This document shows positions 8,771 through 17,222 of a DNA stretch of 64,000 nucleotides, piece by piece. Location of the stretch: contig NZ_CABQJR010000005.1 in the NCBI RefSeq assembly GCF_902464545.1, positions 45,819 to 109,818 of the forward strand, written 5' to 3'. Under the pieces are notes generated by a model. The model ran no database searches. It was not told where the DNA came from and was given only the letters and a program-made list of their open reading frames with translations. Origin of the DNA: an uncultured Senegalimassilia sp. (GTDB taxonomy: Bacteria > Actinomycetota > Coriobacteriia > Coriobacteriales > Eggerthellaceae). Made by a program: the position numbers and the translations under genes. The stretch's first letter is position 1; every line of letters starts with the position of its first letter.

Positions 8771-9940
8771 TTACGCAGCCTGAGCTTGAGGCTGAACCGT
8801 GCGAGCCTTTTCGGCGTTGATGCTCACCTCGTGGCTATCGTTGACGTTGCCGCTGTTGACCGGATTACGCTTCGAAAGGCGGAAGATGATCAACGCAACG
8901 CACACGGCGATGGCAACCGTTGCAACGGTGCCCCAGACGCCGGTTTTCGCCAGAGCGCAAGCAAGAGCACCGACGATGCTGGCCGCGGGGAAGGTAACCA
9001 ACCAGGCGATCGCCATACGGCCGGCAACGCCCCAGTTGACCGGATTGCCCTTCTTGCCAAGACCGGTACCGATGATGGAGCCGGAACAAACCTGCGTGGT
9101 GGAAAGTGCGAAGCCAAGGTGGGACGACACCAGGATGGTGGTTGCGCTCGCAGCCTCGGCGGCGAAGCCCTGCGGGGTGCTGATCTCGGTCAAGCCCTTG
9201 CCCAGCGTGCGGATGACGCGCCAACCACCCATATACGTGCCGGCAGCGATGGCGAGGCCGCAAATGGCGACGACCCAAAGCTCAGGACCGGAACCGGAAG
9301 GCTGAAGGCCCACGGCAATAAGCGTCAGCGTGATAATGCCCATGGTTTTCTGGGCGTCGTTAGTGCCGTGCGAAAGAGCCACCAAGCAAGCGGTGACGGT
9401 CTGACCGTGACGGAAGCCGGACTCGACCTGTTTCTCGCTCATGTGCTTAACCACGGCGAAGATGATCTTGACCGCGCAGAAGGCCGCCAAACCGGCAACG
9501 ACGGGAGACACCAGAGCAGGGACAAGGATCTTGGTGATCACGGCAGTGAAGTTCACGCCCTCAACGCCCGCGCCGATGATGACGGCGCCGACCAGACCGC
9601 CGAACAACGCATGGCTGCTCGAGGAAGGAAGGCCTACCAGCCAGGTGAGCAGGTTCCAAATGATGGCACCGATCAAGCCCGCCAAGATGAACTCAGGCGC
9701 GATGGTGACAACTTGCTCGTTGATCAAACCACCGGAGATGGTCTTTGCGACCTCCACAGACAGAAACGCGCCGACGAGGTTCAGCGTACCTGCGGCGATA
9801 ACAGCGGTTCTGGGCTTGAGCGCGCCCGTAGCGATGGACGTGGCCATTGCATTGGCCGTATCGTGGAAACCGTTCGTGAAGTCAAACGTCAAAGCGGTGA
9901 CGATCACCAAGCCGACGATTACCAGCGTTGCCGGATCCAT
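8771..9940 (-). CDS. PiT-family inorganic phosphate transporter
   Basis: 389 residues, polytopic. The two family signatures are present in inverted-repeat halves: FDFTNGFHDTANAMAT near residue 20 and SHGTNDAQKTMGIITL near 190. LVGLPSSSSHALFGGLVGA and LGFALSTTQVCSGSIIGTGL are also PiT-typical. It imports phosphate, as metal-phosphate, driven by H+ or Na+. It is the first gene of a minus-strand unit with a small membrane protein and a stress protein. The ATG follows GGGAGAACGAAAG. The usual PhoU-like partner is absent here. Confidence 0.93.
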   Translation of the reverse strand: MDPATLVIVGLVIVTALTFDFTNGFHDTANAMATSIATGALKPRTAVIAAGTLNLVGAFLSVEVAKTISGGLINEQVVTIAPEFILAGLIGAIIWNLLTWLVGLPSSSSHALFGGLVGAVIIGAGVEGVNFTAVITKILVPALVSPVVAGLAAFCAVKIIFAVVKHMSEKQVESGFRHGQTVTACLVALSHGTNDAQKTMGIITLTLIAVGLQPSGSGPELWVVAICGLAIAAGTYMGGWRVIRTLGKGLTEISTPQGFAAEAASATTILVSSHLGFALSTTQVCSGSIIGTGLGKKGNPVNWGVAGRMAIAWLVTFPAASIVGALACALAKTGVWGTVATVAIAVCVALIIFRLSKRNPVNSGNVNDSHEVSINAEKARTVQPQAQAA

Positions 9941-10167
9941 TACTTTCGTTCTCCCTTCGAAAACCTCATTGCGTCGTTAAAACATCGAACGTTTGAGAAG
10001 CTCTACCCCATATGAGAGCTTGATTCTCCCGAACGCATTTACTACGACGTTTCAAGGGCGCAGCACACCCTCGGCATGCAGAGAGAAAGTCTAGGGGCGA
10101 TATGTAAAGCGACTGTAAGGCCGACTTCAGATGAGGGTAATGCTTTTGAGGAATCGGGGAGAAGAAG

Positions 10168-10416
10168 TGAACAGACCGCTAATCGGAGAAAGTTCATTCT
10201 TGAACTTCAGGGGCTTTATGAAATTGAACACACGACTATGCGAACGTGCTACACTGCAAGAAATTGAACCTATGAACTCTGAACTGCAATTGAGTGATAA
10301 CTTCAGTTCATGGTTCAGTTTAAAGGTTCATGGACTGAGTTGTTCATACTTTGGTTCAATTTAAAGTTCAATTCTATATTGAACTGAACTTTGAACCTAT
10401 AGTTTGAACTTTGAAC
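10168..10416. promoter_or_regulatory. Dense array of TGAAC/GTTCA half-sites upstream of the HTH-aminotransferase
   Basis: Seventeen TGAAC or GTTCA pentamers lie in 249 bp. TGAAC starts at 10168, 10201, 10225, 10265, 10273, 10280, 10380, 10385, 10392, 10405 and 10412 include a close pair, and GTTCA starts at 10192, 10306, 10313, 10326, 10342, 10354 and 10366. Chance would give about 0.5. The stretch is AT-rich against a GC-rich genome and ends at the ribosome-binding site of the next gene. It is most simply an operator array for the XRE-type domain encoded immediately downstream. The rest of the 488-bp gap (9941-10167) shows no gene and should hold the phosphate transporter promoter. Confidence 0.7.
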
Positions 10417-10428
10417 GAAAGGACCGGC

Positions 10429-11994
10429 ATGGATCAGAACGTGTTTGCCGAACAACTAAAGATTGCCATGGATGCCACCGGCATGAAGCAGGCAGATTTG
10501 ATCCATGCAGCACAAGAAGAAGGTCATAAACTCTGGAAAAGCCAGGTCAGCCAGTATGTTAGCGGCAAGACCATCCCCCGCCCCGATGTGATGCAGCTGC
10601 TTGCTGAACTATTGAACGTCACTCCTGAGTGGCTAGGCGGCGAAGAGTCTGCACCTATGACTCCTCCTGAGCATGAACCTTCTACACCTGAACCACTTGT
10701 TCATGAGGTTCAAAACGATTTTGAACCTTCCAATACTAATGAACCTGCTGTGTCTGATGATCAAGGGAGCGTACCTATGCGTCAGTTCAAGAAATCCTCG
10801 AAGCTTGATAACGTTCTGTACGATGTTCGTGGTCCGGTTGTGGACGAAGCTGCTCGCATGGAATCCCAAGGCATGCGCATTTTGAAATTGAACATCGGCA
10901 ACCCTGCCCCGTTCGGGTTCCGCACGCCCGACGAGGTGGTTCAGGACATGCGCCATCAGCTTCCCGATTGCGAGGGCTACAGTGATTCGAAGGGCTTGTT
11001 CAGCGCGCGCAAGGCCATCATGCAATACTCTCAGATCAAGGGCCTTCCCAATGTGGATATGGACAGCATCTACACCGGCAACGGCGTCAGCGAGCTCATT
11101 AACCTGTGCATGCAGGCGCTGCTCGACACCGGCGACGAGATCCTTATCCCCAGCCCCGACTACCCGCTGTGGACGGCTTGCGCCACCCTTGCCGGCGGCA
11201 CGCCCGTTCACTACATCTGCGACGAGCAGGCTGAGTGGTATCCCGATATCGACGATATCGAGCGCAAGATCACGCCGCGCACGAAGGCCATCGTCATCAT
11301 CAACCCCAACAACCCCACCGGCGCGCTGTATCCGCGCGAGGTGCTGCAGCAGATCGTCGATGTGGCTCGCAAACATCAGCTGATGATCCTGTCCGATGAG
11401 ATTTACGACCGCTTGGTCATGGACGATCTTGAGCACGTCTCCATCGCAAGCCTTGCTCCTGACCTGTTCTGCATCACCTTCTCGGGTCTTTCGAAGTCGC
11501 ACATGATTGCCGGCTATCGCATCGGCTGGATGGTGCTGTCCGGCGAGAAATACTGCGCGCAGGACTTCATCTTGGGCCTGAACATGTTGTCGAATATGCG
11601 CTTGTGCTCCAACGTGCCGGCGCAGTCCATCGTCCAGACCGCTCTGTGGGGCCATCAGAGCGTGCGCAACTACGTGGTGCCCGGAGGCCGCGTCTGCGAG
11701 CAGCGCGATTACGTGTACAAGGCGCTCAACGACATCCCCGGCATCACCGCCGTCAAACCCCGTGCGGCTTTCTACATCTTCCCGAAGATCGATGTGAAGA
11801 AGTTCAACATCACCAACGACGAGCAGTTCGCGCTCGACCTGCTGCACGAGAAGAAGATCCTACTGGTTCCCGGCAAGGGCTTCAACTGGGGTTCGCCCGA
11901 CCACTTCCGCGTGGTATACCTGCCGCGTATCGAGGTGCTCTCCGAAGCCATGAGCCAGCTCGGTGACTTCCTCTCGCACTACCGCCAAGCGTAA
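10429..11994 (+). CDS. XRE-type HTH domain fused to AlaA-like aminotransferase
   Basis: 521 residues. Residues 1-72 form a Cro/CI-type HTH (FAEQLKIAMDATGMKQADL, WKSQVSQYVSGKTIPRPDVM). Residues 73-118 are a Glu/Pro-rich linker. Residues 119-521 are a fold-type-I PLP aminotransferase that follows E. coli AlaA closely: KKSSKLDNVLYDVRGPV, LKLNIGNPAPFGF, IINPNNPTGALYP, DEIYD and SGLSKSHMIAGYRIGW with the PLP lysine at 356. AlaA makes alanine from pyruvate and glutamate. The ATG at 10429 has GAAAGGA upstream. A second ATG at 10777 (Met117), with AAGGGAG seven bases before it, sits exactly where AlaA proteins begin, so a shorter aminotransferase may also be made. The likely role is a PLP- or substrate-sensing autoregulator, catalytic or not. 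Confidence 0.88.
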   Translation: MDQNVFAEQLKIAMDATGMKQADLIHAAQEEGHKLWKSQVSQYVSGKTIPRPDVMQLLAELLNVTPEWLGGEESAPMTPPEHEPSTPEPLVHEVQNDFEPSNTNEPAVSDDQGSVPMRQFKKSSKLDNVLYDVRGPVVDEAARMESQGMRILKLNIGNPAPFGFRTPDEVVQDMRHQLPDCEGYSDSKGLFSARKAIMQYSQIKGLPNVDMDSIYTGNGVSELINLCMQALLDTGDEILIPSPDYPLWTACATLAGGTPVHYICDEQAEWYPDIDDIERKITPRTKAIVIINPNNPTGALYPREVLQQIVDVARKHQLMILSDEIYDRLVMDDLEHVSIASLAPDLFCITFSGLSKSHMIAGYRIGWMVLSGEKYCAQDFILGLNMLSNMRLCSNVPAQSIVQTALWGHQSVRNYVVPGGRVCEQRDYVYKALNDIPGITAVKPRAAFYIFPKIDVKKFNITNDEQFALDLLHEKKILLVPGKGFNWGSPDHFRVVYLPRIEVLSEAMSQLGDFLSHYRQA

Positions 11995-12009
11995 CGGGTT
12001 TGGAGACGC

Positions 12010-12183
12010 ACGTGAGCAGGGGGCAGTCCCCTGCTCACGTATCAGGGTCGTCCAACCGCTGCTGCGCGGTCGCCTACCGGCATGACAGGAGTCTGTCCCG
12101 TCAAGCGCTTTTGAGGCGTTTAGAGATTTCAAAGCATTACTCATCAGATATGGGAAGAGGGGCGCAAGCCCCTCCTCCCATAT
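12010..12183. repeat. Two REP-like hairpins in the alaA/recQ gap
   Basis: A 13-bp perfect stem (ACGTGAGCAGGGG, 12010-12022, with 12028-12040) has a 5-nt loop. A 16-bp stem with one mismatch (12148-12163 with 12168-12183) has the loop GCAA. Neither is followed by a T-run on either strand, and both sit between convergent genes, as expected of REP-type palindromes that may help end transcription. The remainder of 11995-12373 shows no gene. Confidence 0.6.
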
Positions 12184-12373
12184 GGTGCCAAGCTATGCGT
12201 GGCCTTATTTCAGCTGATGCTGATGCGCGAAATGCACCTTGCTTCGACGCGGAGCCAATTCAAAGCAAGGCTGTTCTCACGGCAACAAGATATCTAGCTC
12301 TTGTCCCTTGCATTAGGGAATTTCAATACGGGCCTGTACCTTTCGCCCGCAAGCAACCGAATCGCGCCGCCGC

Positions 12374-14263
12374 CTACTGCACTTCGGAGCGATAGGCTGC
12401 GATCTCGTCGAGGAAGGCTTTGCCGTACTTCTCAAGCTTCTTCATGCCTACGCCGCTGACGTCCATGAACTCGTCCTCGGTTTCGGGCATGCGAGCGCAC
12501 ATATCGCGCAACGAGGCATCGCCGAAGACCATGTACGGAGCCAGTCCACCTTCGACCGCCAGCTGCTTGCGCAACGCACGCAGCCTTTCGAACAAATCCT
12601 GGTCGTATGCTGCATAGGGACCGCTTGCCGTACCCGACCCACCGAACGAGTGACCGCCGGCAACGCCCGGCTTACGCTGCGGTTGTCGCAGCACCTGCTT
12701 CACCTGCAATCGAAAATCAGGCGCTGCCGCTTCACGGAAGCGAGCCCCAAACCCCACTACGGGGAACTGGCCATCCGATATCTCCAAGTACTCGCCCGCC
12801 GCAAGCAGCTCGATGACCTCTTTCAGCTGCACTTGCGACATGCTGACGGAGTTGAGGCACTTCGCCTGCGCAAGGCCGAATTGCTCAAGGCGCTCCATGT
12901 TCGTGCCACGCAGCACATCAACCACCACGCCTTTGCCGAACCTTCCGCGCAGCTCCTGCACGCAACGCATGACAGCACGCGCTTCCGCGGTGACGTCCAC
13001 TGCCCTGAACCCACCTTCGCAGTTCGAGCAGTTGTTGCACGAGCCGTTGTCCTGCTGCGCTGCGGACTCATCGCCGAAGTAACGCAACATGTAGCCGCGC
13101 AGGCATTCGCACGTCAGGCAATAGCCTTCCATGGCCGCCAGCATACGGCGCCTAGCCGCGCGGGCAACCTCAGCTTCCTCGGGGCTCATGCTTTCGTTGC
13201 CGCTATCCTGTTCAAGGAAGAACCTGCAAGTGGACAAATCACCATCGCTCCAGTAGAGCATGCACTCACTTGCAAGCCCGTCGCGTCCCGCGCGGCCCGC
13301 TTCCTGATAATAAGCCTCGATGCTTGACGGCATGTTGTAGTGGACGACGTAACGCACGTTCGATTTATCGATGCCCATGCCGAAGGCGTTAGTCGCCACG
13401 ATGACCGCAGCGTCGTCGTTGATCCATGCCTGCTGATTGGCGCTGCGCTCTTCTTTTCTCAATCCTGCGTGATAGCGCGTTGCCTTCACGCCGGACTGCA
13501 CCAAGTGTTCGTGCACCTTCTCGACGTTTTTGCGCGTATTGCAATACACCACGCCTGAGTCCTCGGGATGCGCCTTCGCATACGTTGTGATGCGGTTCAG
13601 CTTTTTATTCGGCTCTAGGCGCTCTACGGAAAAGTGGAGGTTCGGCCGGTCGAAACCGGTGACCGCTTGGTAGGGATCTCGCAATCCTAAAAGGCGCACG
13701 ATGTCGGCACGAACGCGCTCCGTTGCCGTTGCGGTGAGTGCGGCAACAGTGGGACGCGTGGGAAGCTGCTCGATGAACATACCGATGCGCAGATACGACG
13801 GGCGAAAATCCTGGCCCCATTGCGAAACGCAATGCGCTTCGTCTACCGCGACCAGCGGGATGGGCGCCTGCGAGGCGAACTCCACAAAGCGCGGGTCCTC
13901 CAAGCGCTCAGGCGCAACATAAAGCAGGTCGAACTCCCCCACTAGAGCACGCGCCATGATCGAACCCTGCTGAGACGGGGTAAGCGTGGAGTTCAGATAC
14001 GCCGCCTGAATGCCGGCATCCTGCAAGCTGCGCACCTGGTCGCCCATCAGCGACACCAACGGGCTTATAACCAGCGCAAGGCCGCTCATGACAACGCCCG
14101 GTATCTGATAGCATACCGACTTACCGGCGCCGGTAGGCATGACCGCAAGCGCATCGCGACCTGCAAGCAAAGCCTGCACCACGCCCTGCTGGCCCGGCCT
14201 GAAATCCTTGTAGCCGAAATGCATTTCCAGCGCCAAGCGCGCCTGCTCTATAGGTACCGACAC
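12374..14263 (-). CDS. recQ: ATP-dependent DNA helicase RecQ
   Basis: 629 residues from the GTG at 14263, which has AGGGAAAGG just upstream. A GTG at 14293 would add ten residues. Full RecQ architecture is present: helicase core with FRPGQQ, Walker A MPTGAGKS near residue 44 and DEAHCVSQWGQDFRPSY; second RecA fold with GVVYCNTRK and QEAGRAGRDG; RecQ zinc motif with cysteines in CLTCECLRGYML and CNNCSNCEGG; winged-helix RQC; and C-terminal HRDC (LFERLRALRKQLA to MDVSGVGMKKLEKYG). It is a 3'-5' helicase that resolves recombination intermediates and stalled forks. It is monocistronic. Confidence 0.95.
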   Translation of the reverse strand: MSVPIEQARLALEMHFGYKDFRPGQQGVVQALLAGRDALAVMPTGAGKSVCYQIPGVVMSGLALVISPLVSLMGDQVRSLQDAGIQAAYLNSTLTPSQQGSIMARALVGEFDLLYVAPERLEDPRFVEFASQAPIPLVAVDEAHCVSQWGQDFRPSYLRIGMFIEQLPTRPTVAALTATATERVRADIVRLLGLRDPYQAVTGFDRPNLHFSVERLEPNKKLNRITTYAKAHPEDSGVVYCNTRKNVEKVHEHLVQSGVKATRYHAGLRKEERSANQQAWINDDAAVIVATNAFGMGIDKSNVRYVVHYNMPSSIEAYYQEAGRAGRDGLASECMLYWSDGDLSTCRFFLEQDSGNESMSPEEAEVARAARRRMLAAMEGYCLTCECLRGYMLRYFGDESAAQQDNGSCNNCSNCEGGFRAVDVTAEARAVMRCVQELRGRFGKGVVVDVLRGTNMERLEQFGLAQAKCLNSVSMSQVQLKEVIELLAAGEYLEISDGQFPVVGFGARFREAAAPDFRLQVKQVLRQPQRKPGVAGGHSFGGSGTASGPYAAYDQDLFERLRALRKQLAVEGGLAPYMVFGDASLRDMCARMPETEDEFMDVSGVGMKKLEKYGKAFLDEIAAYRSEVQ

Positions 14264-14456
14264 GGCAAACCTTTCCCTCACAACAAGTTCCACTATGCGC
14301 GAAGCGCAAACGCAAATCTAAATGCAGCTGCTATGAAAACGCAAATCCGCGATTACATGATCGCGTCACCGCAATCCTGCAGGAGAATCGCGGCTTACAG
14401 CAACTTCGAAGCCTATCCCGGAGGCGTTTCACGTGAGAAAACGCTTCGATAAACGC

Positions 14457-14867
14457 CTAGATGATAATCCCGTTGCAGTGATCTATTTCGTGCTGGATAA
14501 TCTGCGCAGTGAAGCCACTGAAGCTTTTCTGGCAGGTCTTGAACGATTCATCCTGATACGACACGCGAATCTTGCGATACCGCCGACACGGCCGCTGCCC
14601 CACAAGCGACAGGCACCCCTCCTCGGTGGAATACTCGCTTGAGGCATGCACGATTTCGGGATTGAACATGAGCTTGGCAGTGCTATTGTCGTCGAATACG
14701 ATGATGCGCTTGCGCACGCCGATCATGTTCGCCGCCATTCCCACGCACTCATGAGCGTGCGCTTCTAGCGTATCGAGCAAGTCCTGCCCGACAGGCGCAT
14801 CCTCGATGGTTGCGGCCTCCGATGGCATGGCCAAGAACAGCTGGTTTCGCATAATCGGTCTGATCAT
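14457..14867 (-). CDS. Peptide deformylase-like protein, short type
   Basis: 136 residues. Deformylases remove the N-formyl group from nascent proteins using Fe2+ or Zn2+. Motif II EGCLS (83-87, metal Cys85) and motif III HEIDH (126-130) are intact. Motif I reads GMAANM (43-48) where classical enzymes have GxGxAAxQ, so the glutamine that supports catalysis is methionine. As far as I recall, short Gram-positive deformylase-like proteins often share this variant. I start at the ATG at 14867, preceded by GGAGG. Activity is plausible but not assured, and a second canonical deformylase may exist elsewhere in the genome. Confidence 0.8.
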   Translation of the reverse strand: MIRPIMRNQLFLAMPSEAATIEDAPVGQDLLDTLEAHAHECVGMAANMIGVRKRIIVFDDNSTAKLMFNPEIVHASSEYSTEEGCLSLVGQRPCRRYRKIRVSYQDESFKTCQKSFSGFTAQIIQHEIDHCNGIII

Positions 14868-15219
14868 CGGGTGCTCGTGCCTCCTACATGAATATGGACA
14901 AGTGGGTTGCGAATATATGAAAAGGGGGTTCGCTGCACCTACTGTACCATGCGAAACCCCCGCGTTCAAGAAAAATCGAACGTTTGTTTTATTGTGTTTT
15001 CACACCGTTTGACCTGCGGAAACAGCAGATTCTTCCACAAAACCCCGTCAAATCCGCGCATTATCAACAGGTTGACTACCCTCGGTGACAAGCAACCCGT
15101 CTGAGAAGCACAAGCCATATATGCAGCAGCAAATCCCGAACAAACCGACCACCGCATTCAGCAGACGTCTTCCAAGACCAGGCTCGCGCCATGACGCGCG
15201 ACCACCCCATCCGGATGCG

Positions 15220-16524
15220 CTATCGCGGCAAGAACTTGTCCAACTCGCGATCTAGCTCGGAAAGGTGCTTCACCTGCAGGCCATCGGCGAACTTGCCGCG
15301 GACCATGACGCGCCGCACGTTTCGCAGCGCCTCCAGGTCATCTAGCGGGTTCGTATCCAGCACGATCATGTCGGCCGATTTCCCTACTTCGATCGAGCCC
15401 GTCTCGTCACCAAGCCCGATGATGCTCGCGTTGCCCAGCGTTGCCGCATGCAACGCAAGTTGGCGGCTTGCGCCCACGATGCGCTCGAAGTACACCAGCT
15501 CGCGCCACATATCGTATTGCGTAACGTACGGGCATGCCGAATCGGTACCCAATCCAACGGGAATCCCCTGCTCCAAGGCCTGTTTTGCGGCAGACACGAT
15601 ACCGTCGAAGACGATGCGCCCGTTGACTACCTGGATCTCGGTGGAATGGGTCATCTCGGGCGGCAACTTGATGAACGGCAGCGCCGGGGAGACGGTGCAG
15701 GTCAGCGAGCTTTTGCGGCCCACGCCGTTTTCGCGGAACAGCGCCAGCAGCTCGTCGTCCAAAACGCCGCCGTGCTCGATGGTGTCCACACCCGCTTCCA
15801 GGCCCACGCGAACTCCCTCGGTGCTCTCGATATGCGCCGCGGTATGCATGCCCAGCTTGTGAGCCTCGTCCACCGCTGCCGCCGCGATCTCGGGCGACAT
15901 GCGCAGCACGCCCGGCTCGCCTTCCTTCTCAGCATCAAACACGCCGCCGGTGATGAAAAGCTTCACCAGGTCGCACTTATGCGCGAAGCAATCGCGCACG
16001 ATTTCACGCGCTTGATCAGGCGTTTCGGCAATGTGCGCAAACAACCCTGCGCCGTGACCACCCGGTACCGTCACGCCCACGCCCGACGTGACCAGCCGCG
16101 GACCCTGGTACTTGCCAGCGTTGATGGCATCGCGTACCCACACATCGGCGAACCCCGGGTCACCCACGCTTCGCACCGTGGTGACGCCGCTGGCAAGCTG
16201 CTGCTGAGCATGCTTGCGAAACGTGCGATGCAGATACCAACGCCCAACGGGGTTGGCAACCACCTTCTCGATAAGGTCGCCCGCCGCGCCGGCGCTGGTG
16301 GGCTTGCCGCTACCGCACAGATGCACATGCAAGTTGACCAGGCCCGGCATCAAATACGCGCCCTTCAAGTCGACTTCCTGCGCACCCGCAGGACCCACCG
16401 TGGAAGCAGCCGGACCGACCGCGCTGATGCGGCCGTTATCGTCCACGGCAACGGTCATATTCTCCTGAGGTTGCATATCGCGCGTGCCGTCGAGCAGCGT
16501 TGCGTGCGTGAATACGTAAGACAT
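15220..16524 (-). CDS. Amidohydrolase-family metal-dependent hydrolase
   Basis: 434 residues. Amidohydrolase TIM barrel with a flanking beta-sandwich: the N-terminal ATLLDGTRD strand, LMPGLVNLHVHLCG with the HxH metal motif, LVKLFITGG with a lysine that could be carboxylated, HTAAHIEST and TIEHGG with metal histidines, and VGLGTDSACP with the catalytic aspartate. The C-terminal GSIEVGKSADMIVLD is a hallmark of the imidazolonepropionase/prolidase-like branch. Substrates in this branch include dipeptides and cyclic amides, and none can be assigned here. It is a single gene. Upstream it faces the long unassigned region to 17222. Confidence 0.85.
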   Translation of the reverse strand: MSYVFTHATLLDGTRDMQPQENMTVAVDDNGRISAVGPAASTVGPAGAQEVDLKGAYLMPGLVNLHVHLCGSGKPTSAGAAGDLIEKVVANPVGRWYLHRTFRKHAQQQLASGVTTVRSVGDPGFADVWVRDAINAGKYQGPRLVTSGVGVTVPGGHGAGLFAHIAETPDQAREIVRDCFAHKCDLVKLFITGGVFDAEKEGEPGVLRMSPEIAAAAVDEAHKLGMHTAAHIESTEGVRVGLEAGVDTIEHGGVLDDELLALFRENGVGRKSSLTCTVSPALPFIKLPPEMTHSTEIQVVNGRIVFDGIVSAAKQALEQGIPVGLGTDSACPYVTQYDMWRELVYFERIVGASRQLALHAATLGNASIIGLGDETGSIEVGKSADMIVLDTNPLDDLEALRNVRRVMVRGKFADGLQVKHLSELDRELDKFLPR

Positions 16525-17222
16525 GGCATTCCCCTTTACTTACCTGCGCCGATGCATGGACATGGCGCGGAATCAATGATTCGAGCCTACCAAGAACTCA
16601 GCAAAGCGTCTAGGGAAAATGCCCACATGAGGAAAAGTTACCGGGGCTAGAAGGAGATGCATCAGACGGCCCGAAACGCTAGCGCACACGACACGGAGTC
16701 CCGCTATAACCTGGGAGAACTCCCACCTTCGCAAGATAGAGGAGACTGCAGCCCGCCAACGACGCAGGGTTTCTCGGTCATTCCAGCGGCTTCCTGGCAG
16801 ACGGAATCTTCCCAAACCTGCAAGGTTCAGCGGACAGTTTTCGGTGTAACGCACAAGGGTTCTGCAAGATGGCGGCGTCATACTCGAACCAGGCGATGAG
16901 GCGGCTGGATTTAAGCGGGCCGTGTCATGGGAGACGCTCCTGACCTGCTGCTTCACTCCCCATCGCCTCTCCTCCCTTTGGAACGGGCGGGCTCCTCGCA
17001 AACTCAGGGCCTGCCCGCCACAAGCAAGCAGACCGCCACGAAACGCGGGAACCCTGCCCTCACGCACGCCGATAATCCCGATCCGCACCACACGACCGTC
17101 AAACCGTCCCGACAAGAACGCACCAGGAGGCGCGAATGCGAGCATCAAACCGAAACGCTTCGCCGCAGCAAACAACGAGCCGCCCCGAAGGACGGCTCGT
17201 TGCAATCATCTTATGGACCAGC
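16525..17222. other. 698-bp region without a recognisable gene
   Basis: No frame here looks like a real protein. The 210-codon minus frame (16573-17205) is Arg/Ser/Gly-rich with no family pattern. The stretch 16690-16930 contains several short palindromes (for example GGGAGAACTCCC at 16713-16724) and might be a structured RNA, but I match it to no RNA family. The right end holds the terminator of the next minus-strand gene. Confidence 0.4.
17174..17201 (-). terminator. Terminator of the EF-G-like gene
   Basis: AACGAGCCG (17174-17182) pairs with 17193-17201 around a GC-rich loop, 22 bp beyond the stop codon. Read on the minus strand it is followed by TTGTTTG, a weak T-run. Confidence 0.6.

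Noticed and set aside
15061..15069. TTATCAACA, resembling a DnaA box, with AT-richer flanks
   Set aside because: Only one near-match in a 250-bp gap, with no cluster of boxes and no dnaA, dnaN or rnpA-rpmH nearby.
16573..17205. 210-codon minus-strand open frame
   Set aside because: No start signal, Arg/Gly/Ser-biased composition typical of antisense frames in GC-rich DNA, and no family motif.
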